A DNA stretch of 64,000 bases, from positions 124,001 to 188,000 of the forward strand of contig OZ223308.1 in the NCBI GenBank assembly GCA_965140765.1. The letters run 5' to 3'. Shown here piece after piece: positions 50,994 to 60,735 of this stretch. The notes under the pieces were generated by a model. That model made no database searches. It was given only the letters and a program-made list of their open reading frames with translations, and was not told where the DNA came from. The position numbers were made by a program, and so were the translations under genes. Position 1 is the first letter of the stretch; every line of letters begins with the position of its first letter. The DNA comes from Sunxiuqinia sp963678245 (lineage in GTDB: Bacteria > Bacteroidota > Bacteroidia > Bacteroidales > Prolixibacteraceae).

Positions 50994-53806
50994 CTATATC
51001 AAGTTATTATTAAAACTAATAGTTACTAGTGTTCCGGTTCCATTAAGCTCTATATCGCTAATATCAAACTTAAAACTACTGCTGTTTTTCTGGTTTAGCA
51101 GCTTAATCCGTTCTAAGCTTAACTTGTTGCCCATCCCATGATGGTTTTGTCTATGTGAGCCAGCAGCTGTTCTCCCCACTCCATTATCGGCAATCATGCA
51201 AATCAACTGGCTTTTTCGTTCCTCAATATTGATTGTTAAGTTCTTATCTCCTTCCTTTTGCTGCAACCCATGCAAAATGGCATTTTCAATAAAAGGTTGA
51301 AATAATAGCGGCGGGACAAACGTATTATAAATATCAATCTCAGGATCTACCATCAGGTTAAATTCAAAATTAAAACGAAGCTTTTCCAGTTGCACATACA
51401 AACTCAGTGTTTCAATTTCATCAGCAAGCGGGACAAATTCGTTCTCTGAATATTGGAGTACCGCATGCAATAATCGTGCAAATCTAGACAGATACAAATT
51501 GGCAGCTTCAATATTTTGCTGGTTAATCAGGTTTTGGATCGAATTGAGCGAATTGAACAGAAAGTGAGGATTCATCTGTGCTTTGATTGCTTTTAACTCC
51601 GTTTCACGTAAACGATTGGTAAGCTCATCAATTTTTGCCCTTCTTTTCTGCCGAATACGGCTAATTAGCCAAGAGAATCCCAAAATCATCAGTAAGAAAA
51701 AGATCACAATCAAACCACCCGCCAACAACTTTTCACGAGTCGTATATCCCAGATTTTGCGCAATTTGTATTTGGGCTTCATCAGGATATGGGCCATTATT
51801 ATTGATCACTGCTCCTTTTTTTGAGATCAACAGGTAATGGCGGTTTTCAACCCTTTTAAATAGGCTTTAAATTCATCACTATTGCGGTCGACAAATAGAC
51901 TGAGACCATTCAGTTCCATTCCTTTCACATAATTCTGCCAGTTTTTAAAATTTTCCTCCACACCAACGTTGACAAACACGACTTTTTGATTCTTCATTTC
52001 TTGAGCCTGTTTGTGGAACTCCTCCCATTCTTTATTTAATATCAGAGCATCGTTTCGCCAAAACATTAAATAAATCACTTTGCCATTGAATTTAGAGAGT
52101 TGCACCTGTTCGCCATCCATATTTTTAAATGTTATCGGTGGAAATTGCCCCTCACTTTTGATTTTAACATTTCTGACCTCCAAATCTTTGATTCTCATTT
52201 GCAAGCTTGAGTTGTCAAAATTTTCCTTTACAATCTCATGAAGTGCATCTATCTCTTGTTGGTCAGAGTAATAGTAGATTTTTGGAGCCATATACTCGAG
52301 ATAATCGTAAAGTATTTTCCCGTGTTGGGAAAGCGATGCGAGCCTGATCAACTCTCTGTTCGAAGGCGTTTTCGAGCTGGCATAATTGCGACTATAGGTG
52401 AAGCCTCTAAGTTCTTCAAAATGCATCAAAAACTGATTCCCTAAATATTTACTGAACTCATTGTTGAATATGAATGGCTGGTATTCAGCGATAGTGTCAA
52501 GATGAGACAGGCTCTTCTCAAGAATACCGTTTTTCTCAGAGAATTTAAACCAGCCAAAAGAACAATCAATTTTTCGATTGATCTTTCCGAAGTAATAATT
52601 CAGGTATTTCGTTTCATAAAATCGCGGGCTTAGGTCAATTTTATAATTACCAAGGCAACGTAAGATAAGAACTCATTATTCGATCTGCTTTCTCAAACCA
52701 GGCTGTCTGTCCCGAACACCACCGATCCTCTTGGGATCGCTCAATTTATCCAATCTTGATTCGACCTCAAGATACCGGTTATTATCTGCTCCAATTCCTG
52801 AAAAGAACAATGAATCCTGCGTAGCATTTGCCTTAAACGAAAAATCATCACCAGGTTCAGCATAAAACGTGAAACCATTGTTGGTGTATATTGTGACCGG
52901 TTCCGACAAGTTTAGAGCCAAACTAAACTTTCCGGAAGAATCGGTCTTTGCAAAATATTTGACCCTTGGAACAAGAGAGGCATTGGCTCTTATACTAGAC
53001 TGGATTGTACTATTTCGATCTAGGGGAAACTCTCCGGAAATCCGTGAATTGGCTTCCGATTTTAATGGTAAAACACGAACGATTTGCTGATCAGGGAATC
53101 TTGAGATTTGTGCGTATCGAACCAAATCGGAGTCAGGGTGAAGAAATACATTCAATTTCTCATGTTTTTTGATGTCCGAAATTTCAACATTTTTGCACTT
53201 ATCATAGTTTTCAAGGTAGTTGTATACAACTCCTTTTTCAAGAACCACATCACCGGATTCGCGAAGATTATCAGGTAGTTCTACAAATAAATACTGAAAC
53301 ATATTGGCCAAGGTTGGAATACTGAAAAAATTCACCTTCTTTTTTAATATTCTATCGTGTGGAAGAGATTCTATTTCAGAAGCGAGGCCCGATTTCAGCG
53401 TATCCGAATTCTCAATTTGCACCTTCCCATCTTTCAAACTAAAATAGATCGGATGATCTTTGATGAAAGAAAGCGCAAGCTTGGAATAAAATAATTCCTT
53501 TTCGTTGATTGGCTCTCCAGTTGCGAAATAAAAAAAACTATTACTCAGTCCATTCTTATAGGTTTCAGAAACGATACCTTTTTTTAAACGTGCGATATAA
53601 AGTTGCTCCCCTTGACTTAACTGGGACTCTATTTCGAATATCATCGACAGATACTTTGTTCCATCAAAATGCTTGCTTCCTTCCCGATATAGTTCATAAG
53701 AGAATAGAAATCCTTGATCGTTGTTTGGTTCCGAATGGGAGAAACGAGACCACAGGAGAAACAAGATTAGCAAGATTAGTTTGGCTTTAGAAAATGTACA
53801 ATACAT
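50994..53806 (-). pseudogene. Thioredoxin-fold sensor fused to LytS kinase, multiply frameshifted
   Basis: Three open pieces read in one direction and join into one architecture. 53806-52676: signal peptide (about 1-24), an uncharacterised domain, and a DUF4369-like segment as in TlpA proteins (NGFTFYAEPGDDFSFKAN). About 52640-51845: a helical linker (FYETKYLNYYFGKINRKID) and a thioredoxin-like domain (NGKVIYLMFWRNDALILNKEW), where the usual WCxxC is absent. 51830-50994: a membrane helix (GLIVIFFLLMILGFSWLI), then the LytS-type HisKA (IKAQMNPHFLFNSLNS) and HATPase. Frames change near 52690-52640 (probably twice) and near 51845, where GGG TTG should be GGG GTT G. A working gene would have been one thioredoxin-fold/TM/LytS protein of about 930 residues, in frame with the neighbouring LytTR gene. 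Confidence 0.75.
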
Positions 53807-53864
53807 AAGCTTATATTTAAATCCAGAGGCTAAGTTCGGAAAAGATATCTCATAACAATTGATG

Positions 53865-53914
53865 AATTAGTTTTTGGATGTTTCCGTTGAGGGAACGGTA
53901 ACCAAAAACTAATT
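53865..53914. repeat. Long inverted repeat beside the decayed locus
   Basis: AATTAGTTTTTGG and CCAAAAACTAATT are perfect 13-base arms (53865-53877, 53902-53914), enclosing an inner CCGTT...AACGG stem. It lies about 60 bp from the ATG of the pseudogene. It could be a terminator hairpin or the end of a small mobile or repeat element. From 53915 to 54254 nothing convincing was recognised, though pieces of several frames look like eroded coding sequence. Confidence 0.55.
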
Positions 53915-54254
53915 TATCGATGCTGTTTTATGTGCTGCTCGAATTAAACCTTTTTTTGTAAAGATGGTCAAATTTCCCGACCGCTTAATCAATCATTCAT
54001 ACCGTAAAATAAGTTGGTATTTGTATCTTTAATCGCTTTCTCAACCCGCATCCTGCAAAAAGAGGAAACCGAACAGATCAAACAATTGTATTACAATGTC
54101 AGGCACCCGCAAAACCCATTTGGTCAATTTAAACCAGGTAACTTCGTATCTGAAAAATGATGGGGCCAATTGATTTTGTCCAATGGTGACTCGGCGCAAA
54201 TATCAAGGCGACGCAAGGAAATGGTAATCCGGCAACTTCAGCTTATGCGATAAA

Positions 54255-54335
54255 CAAAAGGGCATCAAAAAAATTTGGGGCGGCAATTTACTGCGTATTT
54301 TCAAAGAAGTGAAAAAAAAATCCCGGAAAACTTGA
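54255..54335 (+). pseudogene. 3' fragment of an M19 dipeptidase gene
   Basis: Reading QKGIKKIWGGNLLRIFKEV then KKKSRKT and a stop. The intact M19 gene ends QRDIRKIWGGNLLRVFREV. The match covers 19 residues with few changes, and the DNA is also close (about 9 differences in 58 aligned bases). No dipeptidase body is attached, so this is a relic of a second copy or a recombination scar. Confidence 0.75.
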
Positions 54336-54360
54336 GTGTTAACAATGTCAATCTATTGCT

Positions 54361-55134
54361 CTAGATTTCTAACAAGTCTTTCACCTGTTTGCAATAGTTG
54401 CGACCTGAAACCAATCGTGACTGATCAACATCATCCATCTTGACAATATATTTGCTGCCATAATGCTTGTTGATTTCTTTGATCATCTTGACATTGACCA
54501 ATAATGAGCGATGAATGCGCAGGAAATTGTCATTTAGTTTTTTCTCCAGATTTTTCAAGGGGAGATCACTCAAATAGTTTTTCCCATCTTTCAAGTGAAT
54601 GCTCACGTATTTGTCTTCCGCTGAAAAGTATGAAATATCTTCAATTCTTAAAAAAAGCATCCGGTCGCCTAATTTGACCGGAATACTTGTGATTTCTTTC
54701 TTTGGTTTTTGTCCCAGAAAACCTTCAATCATGTGCAACAATTCTTGCTTATCTGTTCGTTGTTTCAGAGAATCAAGTTTGTCGATTGTTTTTTGGATGC
54801 GCTCGGCCTTTACCGGCTTCACAATGTAATCGATACTATTGGTTTCAAAAGCTTGCAGAGCAAACTCGTCATACGCCGTACAAAAAATGACCACAGGGGA
54901 ATGGCTGGTTTGTCGCAATACTTCAAAGCCATCTGATCCGGGCATTTGAATATCGAGAAATAAAAGATCTGGCTTCAAGCGATCAATCATTTCACGGCAT
55001 TCAAGGCCATTTTTCGCCTCCCCGATCAGTTCAATCTGAGCGGAATACTCCGAAAGCAATTTGCTCAATCGATCGCGCGCAGGCTGCTCATCGTCGGCAA
55101 TTAAGGTTCGGTATTTTGAAGACGTGTCGCTCAT
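54361..55134 (-). CDS. LytTR-type response regulator
   Basis: A 257-residue regulator with a receiver (phospho-acceptor Asp61 in LLFLDIQMP, pocket DDE at 14-16, LVKPVKAERIQ) and a LytTR domain (about 145-257: LRIHRSLLVNVKMIKEINKH). It ends the three-gene minus-strand unit that starts with the kinase at 59731. Cognate pairing with that kinase is inferred from position. It is the intact counterpart of the broken regulator at 50213-50957. Confidence 0.95.
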   Translation of the reverse strand: MSDTSSKYRTLIADDEQPARDRLSKLLSEYSAQIELIGEAKNGLECREMIDRLKPDLLFLDIQMPGSDGFEVLRQTSHSPVVIFCTAYDEFALQAFETNSIDYIVKPVKAERIQKTIDKLDSLKQRTDKQELLHMIEGFLGQKPKKEITSIPVKLGDRMLFLRIEDISYFSAEDKYVSIHLKDGKNYLSDLPLKNLEKKLNDNFLRIHRSLLVNVKMIKEINKHYGSKYIVKMDDVDQSRLVSGRNYCKQVKDLLEI

Positions 55135-55170
55135 AAGATAGATTTTCCTGAAGTTTTTTTAGTCCTGTTT

Positions 55171-55203
55171 ACTGAGCGGGTGATTCAAAGTCACCCGCTC
55201 AGT
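55171..55203 (-). terminator. Perfect 13-bp hairpin after the TlpA-like gene (hairpin family member 3)
   Basis: ACTGAGCGGGTGA and TCACCCGCTCAGT are perfect arms around TTCAAAG, starting 12 bp after the stop. The core GGTGA.T...A.TCACC echoes hairpins at 23018 and 37746. It lies between the thioredoxin and regulator genes, so it may dampen rather than stop transcription. Confidence 0.65.
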
Positions 55204-55215
55204 ATTGCATATTAC

Positions 55216-57783
55216 TTAATCGTTGATGTACTTCATCAGCATGGTTTTCAACTGTGGATTTTGCAAGTGACCCAGGCGCCGATTGATCACGTTTCCATCT
55301 TTTCCAACCAAGGTATAATGAGGAATTCCCGATATTTGGAATTTGTCTCTCAGGATATTCCATTCGTCTGCCGACACCCGGTAATGTTCGCCTTTGATGC
55401 CGGGGATCATATTGTCGTAAGTCCCTTTTGGCGAAGTTTGGTTGGTAATGTAAACAAAGGCCACATTTTCATCTTTCATTTCCTCTTTCAATGGTTTAAT
55501 GCGTTCAATTCCGGAGCGACATGGACCACACCAGGTTGCCCAAAAATCTACATAAATCACTTTCCCTTTGTATTTGGAAATGATGGCATCAAAAATATTG
55601 TCTCCCTTAGTCTTTGGAACTTCATTGCGGGTTGCTCCGGCCAACAATTTGTTTGCTTCAATTTTTGCTTTCGTATTGTTATTCATTTGTTCAACATACC
55701 TAGCCACAAAAGGAGAATTAATTTCTTGTTGAACACGTTTTAGTTTATCGTCAGAAAGCGGAGTCATTTGCGAAACAATGGAACGGCAATAATCCTGCGA
55801 AAGCATGATATCGGTCGCTAAGCCAGGCTGAATACCCAAAACAGTTTGCATTCTTTTATTTCTCACCTCTTGCCTTTTCTTCATAAACCATTCATTTGTA
55901 AATTCACGATGGTCAGCGTGGAATTTATTTGAGATGTCAGTAATCTCTGATTGAATTTCAATTCTTTCTTGAATTAACGGATTTTCACTGAACTGTTTGG
56001 TGGCCGCAAGGTATTCCTTTTCCTCCGCTGTTAGCTCTATATTCTGGCCAACAAGGTATTCTTCCATCATTGCGGGAGTTGTCACTGAGCCTTTGTTTTC
56101 CTTATACAGGTTTTGAAGCTTTTTGCGGAATTTTTGATGAAAAGCCTTCGCTTGATCTCCATACTTTTCATTAAACTCATCTTGAAGCTTCTTAGTTTCC
56201 GGTGAATCTATTTCTTTCATGCGATCAGCTAACAATTGCTCATCCGGAGTCAACTCATAACCGGATTTTACTAGTTCTTCAATAATGTCGGTTGTCGATA
56301 GACTAAGAGATGCCTGATCTCTTAAAATATCCAAGTACATGATACGATTGAAAAAGAAATAACAGTCAGAGGTCAACACGCCGAGTGGGTCATTCACTAA
56401 ATCGTTAGTTAAAAAATCATAGTAGCTACTATCTGGACTTTCGGGTTCAAAATCAATTTGGCGCTGATCCCTGGGAATTTTATGCTTTTCTCTCCAAGCT
56501 GAAACGCTATTCATCCGATATTCCATCATATTCGAAATATTTTGTTGCCTAATTTGTATCTCCTTTATCTGCCGCGCCTTGGCACTTATGGGATATTCGG
56601 CTACAATTTTGTCGAGCTTGTCCATATCTTCTTGAAGAAATCCGGCGCACCAGTTTTTATATTGCTCAAGAGTGAAGTCCAGAATTTTCTTTTGCATCTC
56701 CTGGTAATCATAGCTTCTAACATCTTTAAGTTTTAACAGATCGGTGTTAATACGAGCACAATCGCCGGCAAACAAAACCGGTTTTTCACGGTTTCCATTG
56801 TCAACAATCAGGAAAGTGGTTTTGCCGGGCTCAATAAAAGCTGTATTTACAGGGAAAGGTCCGCGAAAGAAAATAAGCTGCGGGTTAGAATACGAAAATT
56901 TCACTTCAAAGCTACCGTCGTCCTCAATTTCAACCAAATGAGAGATCTGATCACCAATCAACACGTCGTTAACAAAGATTGTCCCTGTACGTTGTTTGAA
57001 CCTTGGGCTGAAATTCCGAATGTAACCTCGAAACACGACTGTATCCATTCCAAAAACCGGTGGTTCAAAAGCTTCCTTGTCCATAGGTATTGCTGATTCA
57101 GCAGGCTTATCAGCACACGCCTTTAAAGCTTTTGGATTTTCACCAATCATACAAACACTGTCATTGACCGCTTTGGCATAAATAGTTAAAAGACCGGAGC
57201 CATTTTTCAAACTAATTTTAGAAATGTCATTCTTTTCTGAATAGTCTTTGTACTTCCAAACCTGGCTTTGATAAACCGCAACTGAATCAAAGAGGCTGAT
57301 TTCCAACTGGGCATTGTCGCGACAAAACCAGCTCCCGCTCAGTTCTTCAGGAAGTAGCGATTGAAACAATTCAAGCTTTAGCTGAATGTCGTAAATAAAC
57401 CAGGAACCACCATCATTTCCTTCACCAAAGTCTAATTTTGAAACGGATTCATCGATAGCAGGAAAATAAAGTTTATAATCCACTTTACCTGATTCAGGCA
57501 TCGTGTATCTCTCTTTAATTGGAATACCCTCGGCTGAATCGACATATAACTTCTCGTCGGATCCAACGGGTTGGATAAACGTTTTTTTCGGGATGGAGAT
57601 CCACCATCCTGGTTTATAATCAACGTGAAACCAAAGCACGGTGGCAGTATCAAGTATTTCAACTTTTTCAAGTTTTACATTGGAGGCTGTGCTCATCCCA
57701 ACTTTGGGATTTTCAATTACGGTTTGGGAAAACACAAAATTGGACAAAAAAAGGGCAATGAAAAAAAGCAAAAACTGTTTCAT
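55216..57783 (-). CDS. TlpA-like exported thioredoxin-fold disulfide reductase
   Basis: About 855 residues. The signal peptide is MKQFLLFFIALFLSNFVFS. It is followed by an N-terminal beta-rich region of about 230 residues, a DUF4369-like stretch (TIFVNDVLIGDQISHLVEI, PQLIFFRGPFPV, GKTTFLIVDN), long charged helices (about 380-700, coiled-coil-like) and a C-terminal TlpA/thioredoxin domain with the active site WCGPC (FWATWCGPCRSG) and the cis-Pro GIPHYTLV. It is an exported thiol-disulfide oxidoreductase. The start is moved 28 codons in, to the signal peptide. It is encoded between a LytS kinase and a LytTR regulator, an unusual place for an enzyme; it may supply the signal. Confidence 0.88.
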   Translation of the reverse strand: MKQFLLFFIALFLSNFVFSQTVIENPKVGMSTASNVKLEKVEILDTATVLWFHVDYKPGWWISIPKKTFIQPVGSDEKLYVDSAEGIPIKERYTMPESGKVDYKLYFPAIDESVSKLDFGEGNDGGSWFIYDIQLKLELFQSLLPEELSGSWFCRDNAQLEISLFDSVAVYQSQVWKYKDYSEKNDISKISLKNGSGLLTIYAKAVNDSVCMIGENPKALKACADKPAESAIPMDKEAFEPPVFGMDTVVFRGYIRNFSPRFKQRTGTIFVNDVLIGDQISHLVEIEDDGSFEVKFSYSNPQLIFFRGPFPVNTAFIEPGKTTFLIVDNGNREKPVLFAGDCARINTDLLKLKDVRSYDYQEMQKKILDFTLEQYKNWCAGFLQEDMDKLDKIVAEYPISAKARQIKEIQIRQQNISNMMEYRMNSVSAWREKHKIPRDQRQIDFEPESPDSSYYDFLTNDLVNDPLGVLTSDCYFFFNRIMYLDILRDQASLSLSTTDIIEELVKSGYELTPDEQLLADRMKEIDSPETKKLQDEFNEKYGDQAKAFHQKFRKKLQNLYKENKGSVTTPAMMEEYLVGQNIELTAEEKEYLAATKQFSENPLIQERIEIQSEITDISNKFHADHREFTNEWFMKKRQEVRNKRMQTVLGIQPGLATDIMLSQDYCRSIVSQMTPLSDDKLKRVQQEINSPFVARYVEQMNNNTKAKIEANKLLAGATRNEVPKTKGDNIFDAIISKYKGKVIYVDFWATWCGPCRSGIERIKPLKEEMKDENVAFVYITNQTSPKGTYDNMIPGIKGEHYRVSADEWNILRDKFQISGIPHYTLVGKDGNVINRRLGHLQNPQLKTMLMKYIND

Positions 57784-57961
57784 TATTTGTTGTTTAAAGG
57801 GTTGAGGATAAATTTTATCGTTTTGTGGTTTTTTGTTCAAAATAGGGCATTGAAATGAAAGCATCATAATTCCCCCGCAGATTTAATATTATTTAACAAA
57901 TGTTTGATTCTAGTTTTATACTGTCGGTCAATTTCAAAATAATAAAACATAACAAAAAGGA

Positions 57962-59731
57962 TCATTTAGTATTCGGTTGATTCGACTTAGTAAACGGAAT
58001 AGAAATCCCGATATACTTTTCGGGGACATTTATCCAGTTCAATGCGGCTTTCTCACCATACAAAAGCATGATCCGCTCCTGAGTATTCCGAATGCCAAAT
58101 CCGGTAAGCGGGCCATCGGGAAAAGCCGGGCCATTGTCGTAAACCCGGATATTCAAAAACGATTCAGTTTTTTCGACAACGATTCGGATTAAGCCATCAT
58201 CCGTAATTTGCGATAAACCATGCTTGATGGCATTCTCCACCAAAGGCTGAATGAGCACTTGGGGAACTTGAATATCCAGAAGTTCGGCAGGGCAATCAAT
58301 TTCAAACCGAAGCCGGTCTCCAAAACGTACTTTTTCGATCTCGAGGTAGGTTTGTGTCGCGTTTAGTTCTTCGGATAGTGTGTTTAACTGTTTCTGTTCG
58401 CGATTGATGGCATATTTAAAAAAGTCAGAAAGTGCCAGTGCCATTTGCTCCGTTTTATTGGAATCGGAACTTGCCAGGCTGGCAATTGAATTCAGCGCAT
58501 TGTATAAAAAATGAGGATTGATTTTGGCTCGCAGTGACTGTAGTTCGGCCTGTTTGTGCAGTTCGTTCATCTTGGCTAGTTCAAGGTCTTTTTCGCGAAT
58601 GATGCTTTCTGATTTTTTCCGGGTATAAATGTAAATTGATCGTGCAAAACCAATAATTAGCAAATAGTAAATCATACTATAAAATATGGGATAATATATT
58701 CCTCCAATTTGCTGGATTAAATTAGAAATTATAAAGGCAGATAACAAGACCAAAACAAGCAATGCTATTGAAAAAAATGGCACAAGTATTTGAAACGAAA
58801 AATTAGAATTACCTTTTAGTATCGTACGTTCAAAAATAAAAATGAGGCAAATACTAATAAAGCCAACTATAAAAAAGCCAATCATCATTCCAATTAATTG
58901 CACGAAAGCCGCCTTCAAAGGAGATACAGATATCGATTTACTCACAACAAAGTAGAAAGCACTTGCCATAAGCACAATAAGCCCCTGCTTTAAAAATGGT
59001 TTAAATTTATAATTGTGCTCATTAAATCTTCCTTTTATTGACATGAAAATCAAAAAAATAAAAGAGCCCAACATAGCAATTAGTGAGTACAAAATACTGC
59101 TAATGAATTTCCTCGATATTTTGATCGTGCTACCTGTCTTATGCCGATCTTCATATTTCTGGGAATAAAGCTCTTTAATAATGGCAAAATCAACGGGGTG
59201 AAAAGTAATCTTTTGCGTATCATATTCCGAGAAAACAGACCCTTTAACGAAATTCTGATTTCTTGTCCGTGGTTTTATTTTTACGATAGAACGAAGCAAA
59301 TAGTAATAAATCGTCTTTCTTCGACTGTTATAATCTAAATCCTCTGGTAGGTTTAAAACAACCGTTCTTTTCACAATTTCGCCCGGATGATCATCCTGTT
59401 CTATAATTTTATCGAGTTCGCCTTTTCGATACGGTGCATTGATCTCAAATTCTAAATTCGATGTGCCTTTGGGGATGATATAAACATCCCACTTGTCAAT
59501 CAAAATATTCAACGTATCAACCAATTCGCGAAAAATCAACGAATCCACTTTTGTCACATTTCCATCCAACCGGATTAAAATATTTGAATAGTAACGAACA
59601 GGAGTTTCGTCATCCAGAAACTTCGATTTTACCTGCTCATTGACAAGTTGATCGACCGATGATTGGCTCGTTTCTGTCAATGAAGATATTGAGATCACAC
59701 AGATTAGAGATACTAAAATTAGCCTATTCAT
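57962..59731 (-). CDS. LytS-type sensor histidine kinase with large extracytoplasmic domain
   Basis: A 589-residue kinase. The signal segment is at about 1-20. A periplasmic domain of about 180 residues follows and contains FSEYDTQKITFHPVDFAIIKELYSQ, a pattern I associate loosely with the DUF2927 metalloprotease-like family; the match is weak. Then come five or six transmembrane helices (about 210-370) and the His_kinase domain with the phospho-site His407 in INPHFLYNALNS, and HATPase with LVENAIKHGLS. It is first in the minus-strand unit with the TlpA-like protein and the LytTR regulator, with gaps of 178 and 81 bp. What it senses is unknown, but its partner gene suggests the redox or folding state of the envelope. 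Confidence 0.93.
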   Translation of the reverse strand: MNRLILVSLICVISISSLTETSQSSVDQLVNEQVKSKFLDDETPVRYYSNILIRLDGNVTKVDSLIFRELVDTLNILIDKWDVYIIPKGTSNLEFEINAPYRKGELDKIIEQDDHPGEIVKRTVVLNLPEDLDYNSRRKTIYYYLLRSIVKIKPRTRNQNFVKGSVFSEYDTQKITFHPVDFAIIKELYSQKYEDRHKTGSTIKISRKFISSILYSLIAMLGSFIFLIFMSIKGRFNEHNYKFKPFLKQGLIVLMASAFYFVVSKSISVSPLKAAFVQLIGMMIGFFIVGFISICLIFIFERTILKGNSNFSFQILVPFFSIALLVLVLLSAFIISNLIQQIGGIYYPIFYSMIYYLLIIGFARSIYIYTRKKSESIIREKDLELAKMNELHKQAELQSLRAKINPHFLYNALNSIASLASSDSNKTEQMALALSDFFKYAINREQKQLNTLSEELNATQTYLEIEKVRFGDRLRFEIDCPAELLDIQVPQVLIQPLVENAIKHGLSQITDDGLIRIVVEKTESFLNIRVYDNGPAFPDGPLTGFGIRNTQERIMLLYGEKAALNWINVPEKYIGISIPFTKSNQPNTK

Positions 59732-59902
59732 TTCTGTTTTTTTAAAGGTTTGTTCAAAGTAAACCTTAAGGCGATTAATTTAACAGATAAATCCGACAAG
59801 CTGCAAATCGAATAGGATAAACTGCACAAAGCAGCTTAAAATGAAAATGATGATTGCTAGTAAGACAATTCGGCAAGTGGTGAAGAACACAAAATAAAGG
59901 CA

Positions 59903-59930
59903 TAAAAAAACCGACTAAAAGTCGGCTTTT
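59903..59930 (-). terminator. Terminator of the DUF4395 gene
   Basis: CCGACT-AAA-AGTCGG (59911-59925). On the minus strand the stem GCCGACT-TTT-AGTCGG is followed by TTTTTTT. Confidence 0.8.
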
Positions 59931-59962
59931 CCGAGAAAAAACTATTATTAATTGTTGGAAAA

Positions 59963-60403
59963 TTAATCGGTATAAAACGGAAGTACAAAATAGGTATAGA
60001 TTGTACATCCTGCGCAAAAGGCAAAAGCAAACTCAAGCCCTGCAAAAAACACAAGCACTCCGGCCACTACCGCAGCTGCAGTGTGTAATTGTAAAACAAA
60101 CAACAAAGCAACAACCAATGCCATGGTAAATCCCATACGAGCGGCAAAAATCTTAGGTGCTTTGTCTATTTTAGTTACAGATAATTTTAATGCCTTTACG
60201 ATCTTCGAGGCCACAAAACTTATCGGACTGAACTTCATTTGAGTAAACGCCCGGATAAAAAAATCAGCTGTTAAGAATCCTATGACAACCACTGAGTCTA
60301 ACGCAAACGCAGCAATCACTACCAGCATAACCAACAAAGCTGTTATGCGCGGTACCTGCTCGTTGATTCGTTCTTCTGATATGGGGCAAAATACATTCTT
60401 CAT
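59963..60403 (-). CDS. DUF4395 membrane protein
   Basis: A 146-residue protein with about four hydrophobic helices. The N-terminus FCPISEERINEQVPRITAL is the hallmark of DUF4395, an inner-membrane family of unknown function often linked to thiosulfate or cysteine-related neighbours. The Cys6 is conserved in type, and a later FAFCAGC cluster (near 127-133) holds two more cysteines, possibly redox-active. No rhodanese or TusA-like gene is adjacent here. It is transcribed alone, with its own terminator. Confidence 0.88.
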   Translation of the reverse strand: MKNVFCPISEERINEQVPRITALLVMLVVIAAFALDSVVVIGFLTADFFIRAFTQMKFSPISFVASKIVKALKLSVTKIDKAPKIFAARMGFTMALVVALLFVLQLHTAAAVVAGVLVFFAGLEFAFAFCAGCTIYTYFVLPFYTD

Positions 60404-60735
60404 TTTTAAATCTCCTTTTGTCCATTTTAGGTGACCTATTTTGTCATCTAAATATATTCAGACAAATCTATCTGTTTTTATTAATTATTTTGGATTATTC
60501 TAAACACCAACATATGAACTTAATAGTTTATTTACATTAAGCTCATGCTAAATCATCAAGCAACTATCAATAATCCACCTTAAAATTACAATCAAATAGT
60601 CTCTCAATTCGTTATTTCCTGACACGAATTATTCTATATTTTTCGTGTATTTTTGAAAATCTCAGAAAAAAAATTAACGAACTGCCCCATCCAAAATATC
60701 GGATCACCAGTTAATACATTGTAATCAAGTCATTT
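60404..60735. other. Non-coding spacer
   Basis: About 330 A+T-rich bases between divergent genes. There are no strong promoter boxes or repeats apart from a weak TATATTTTT near 60635. Confidence 0.4.

Noticed and set aside
59775..60054. Small minus-strand ORFs near the DUF4395 terminator
   Set aside because: They overlap the DUF4395 gene and its terminator in other frames; hydrophobic text arises from A+T-rich sequence.
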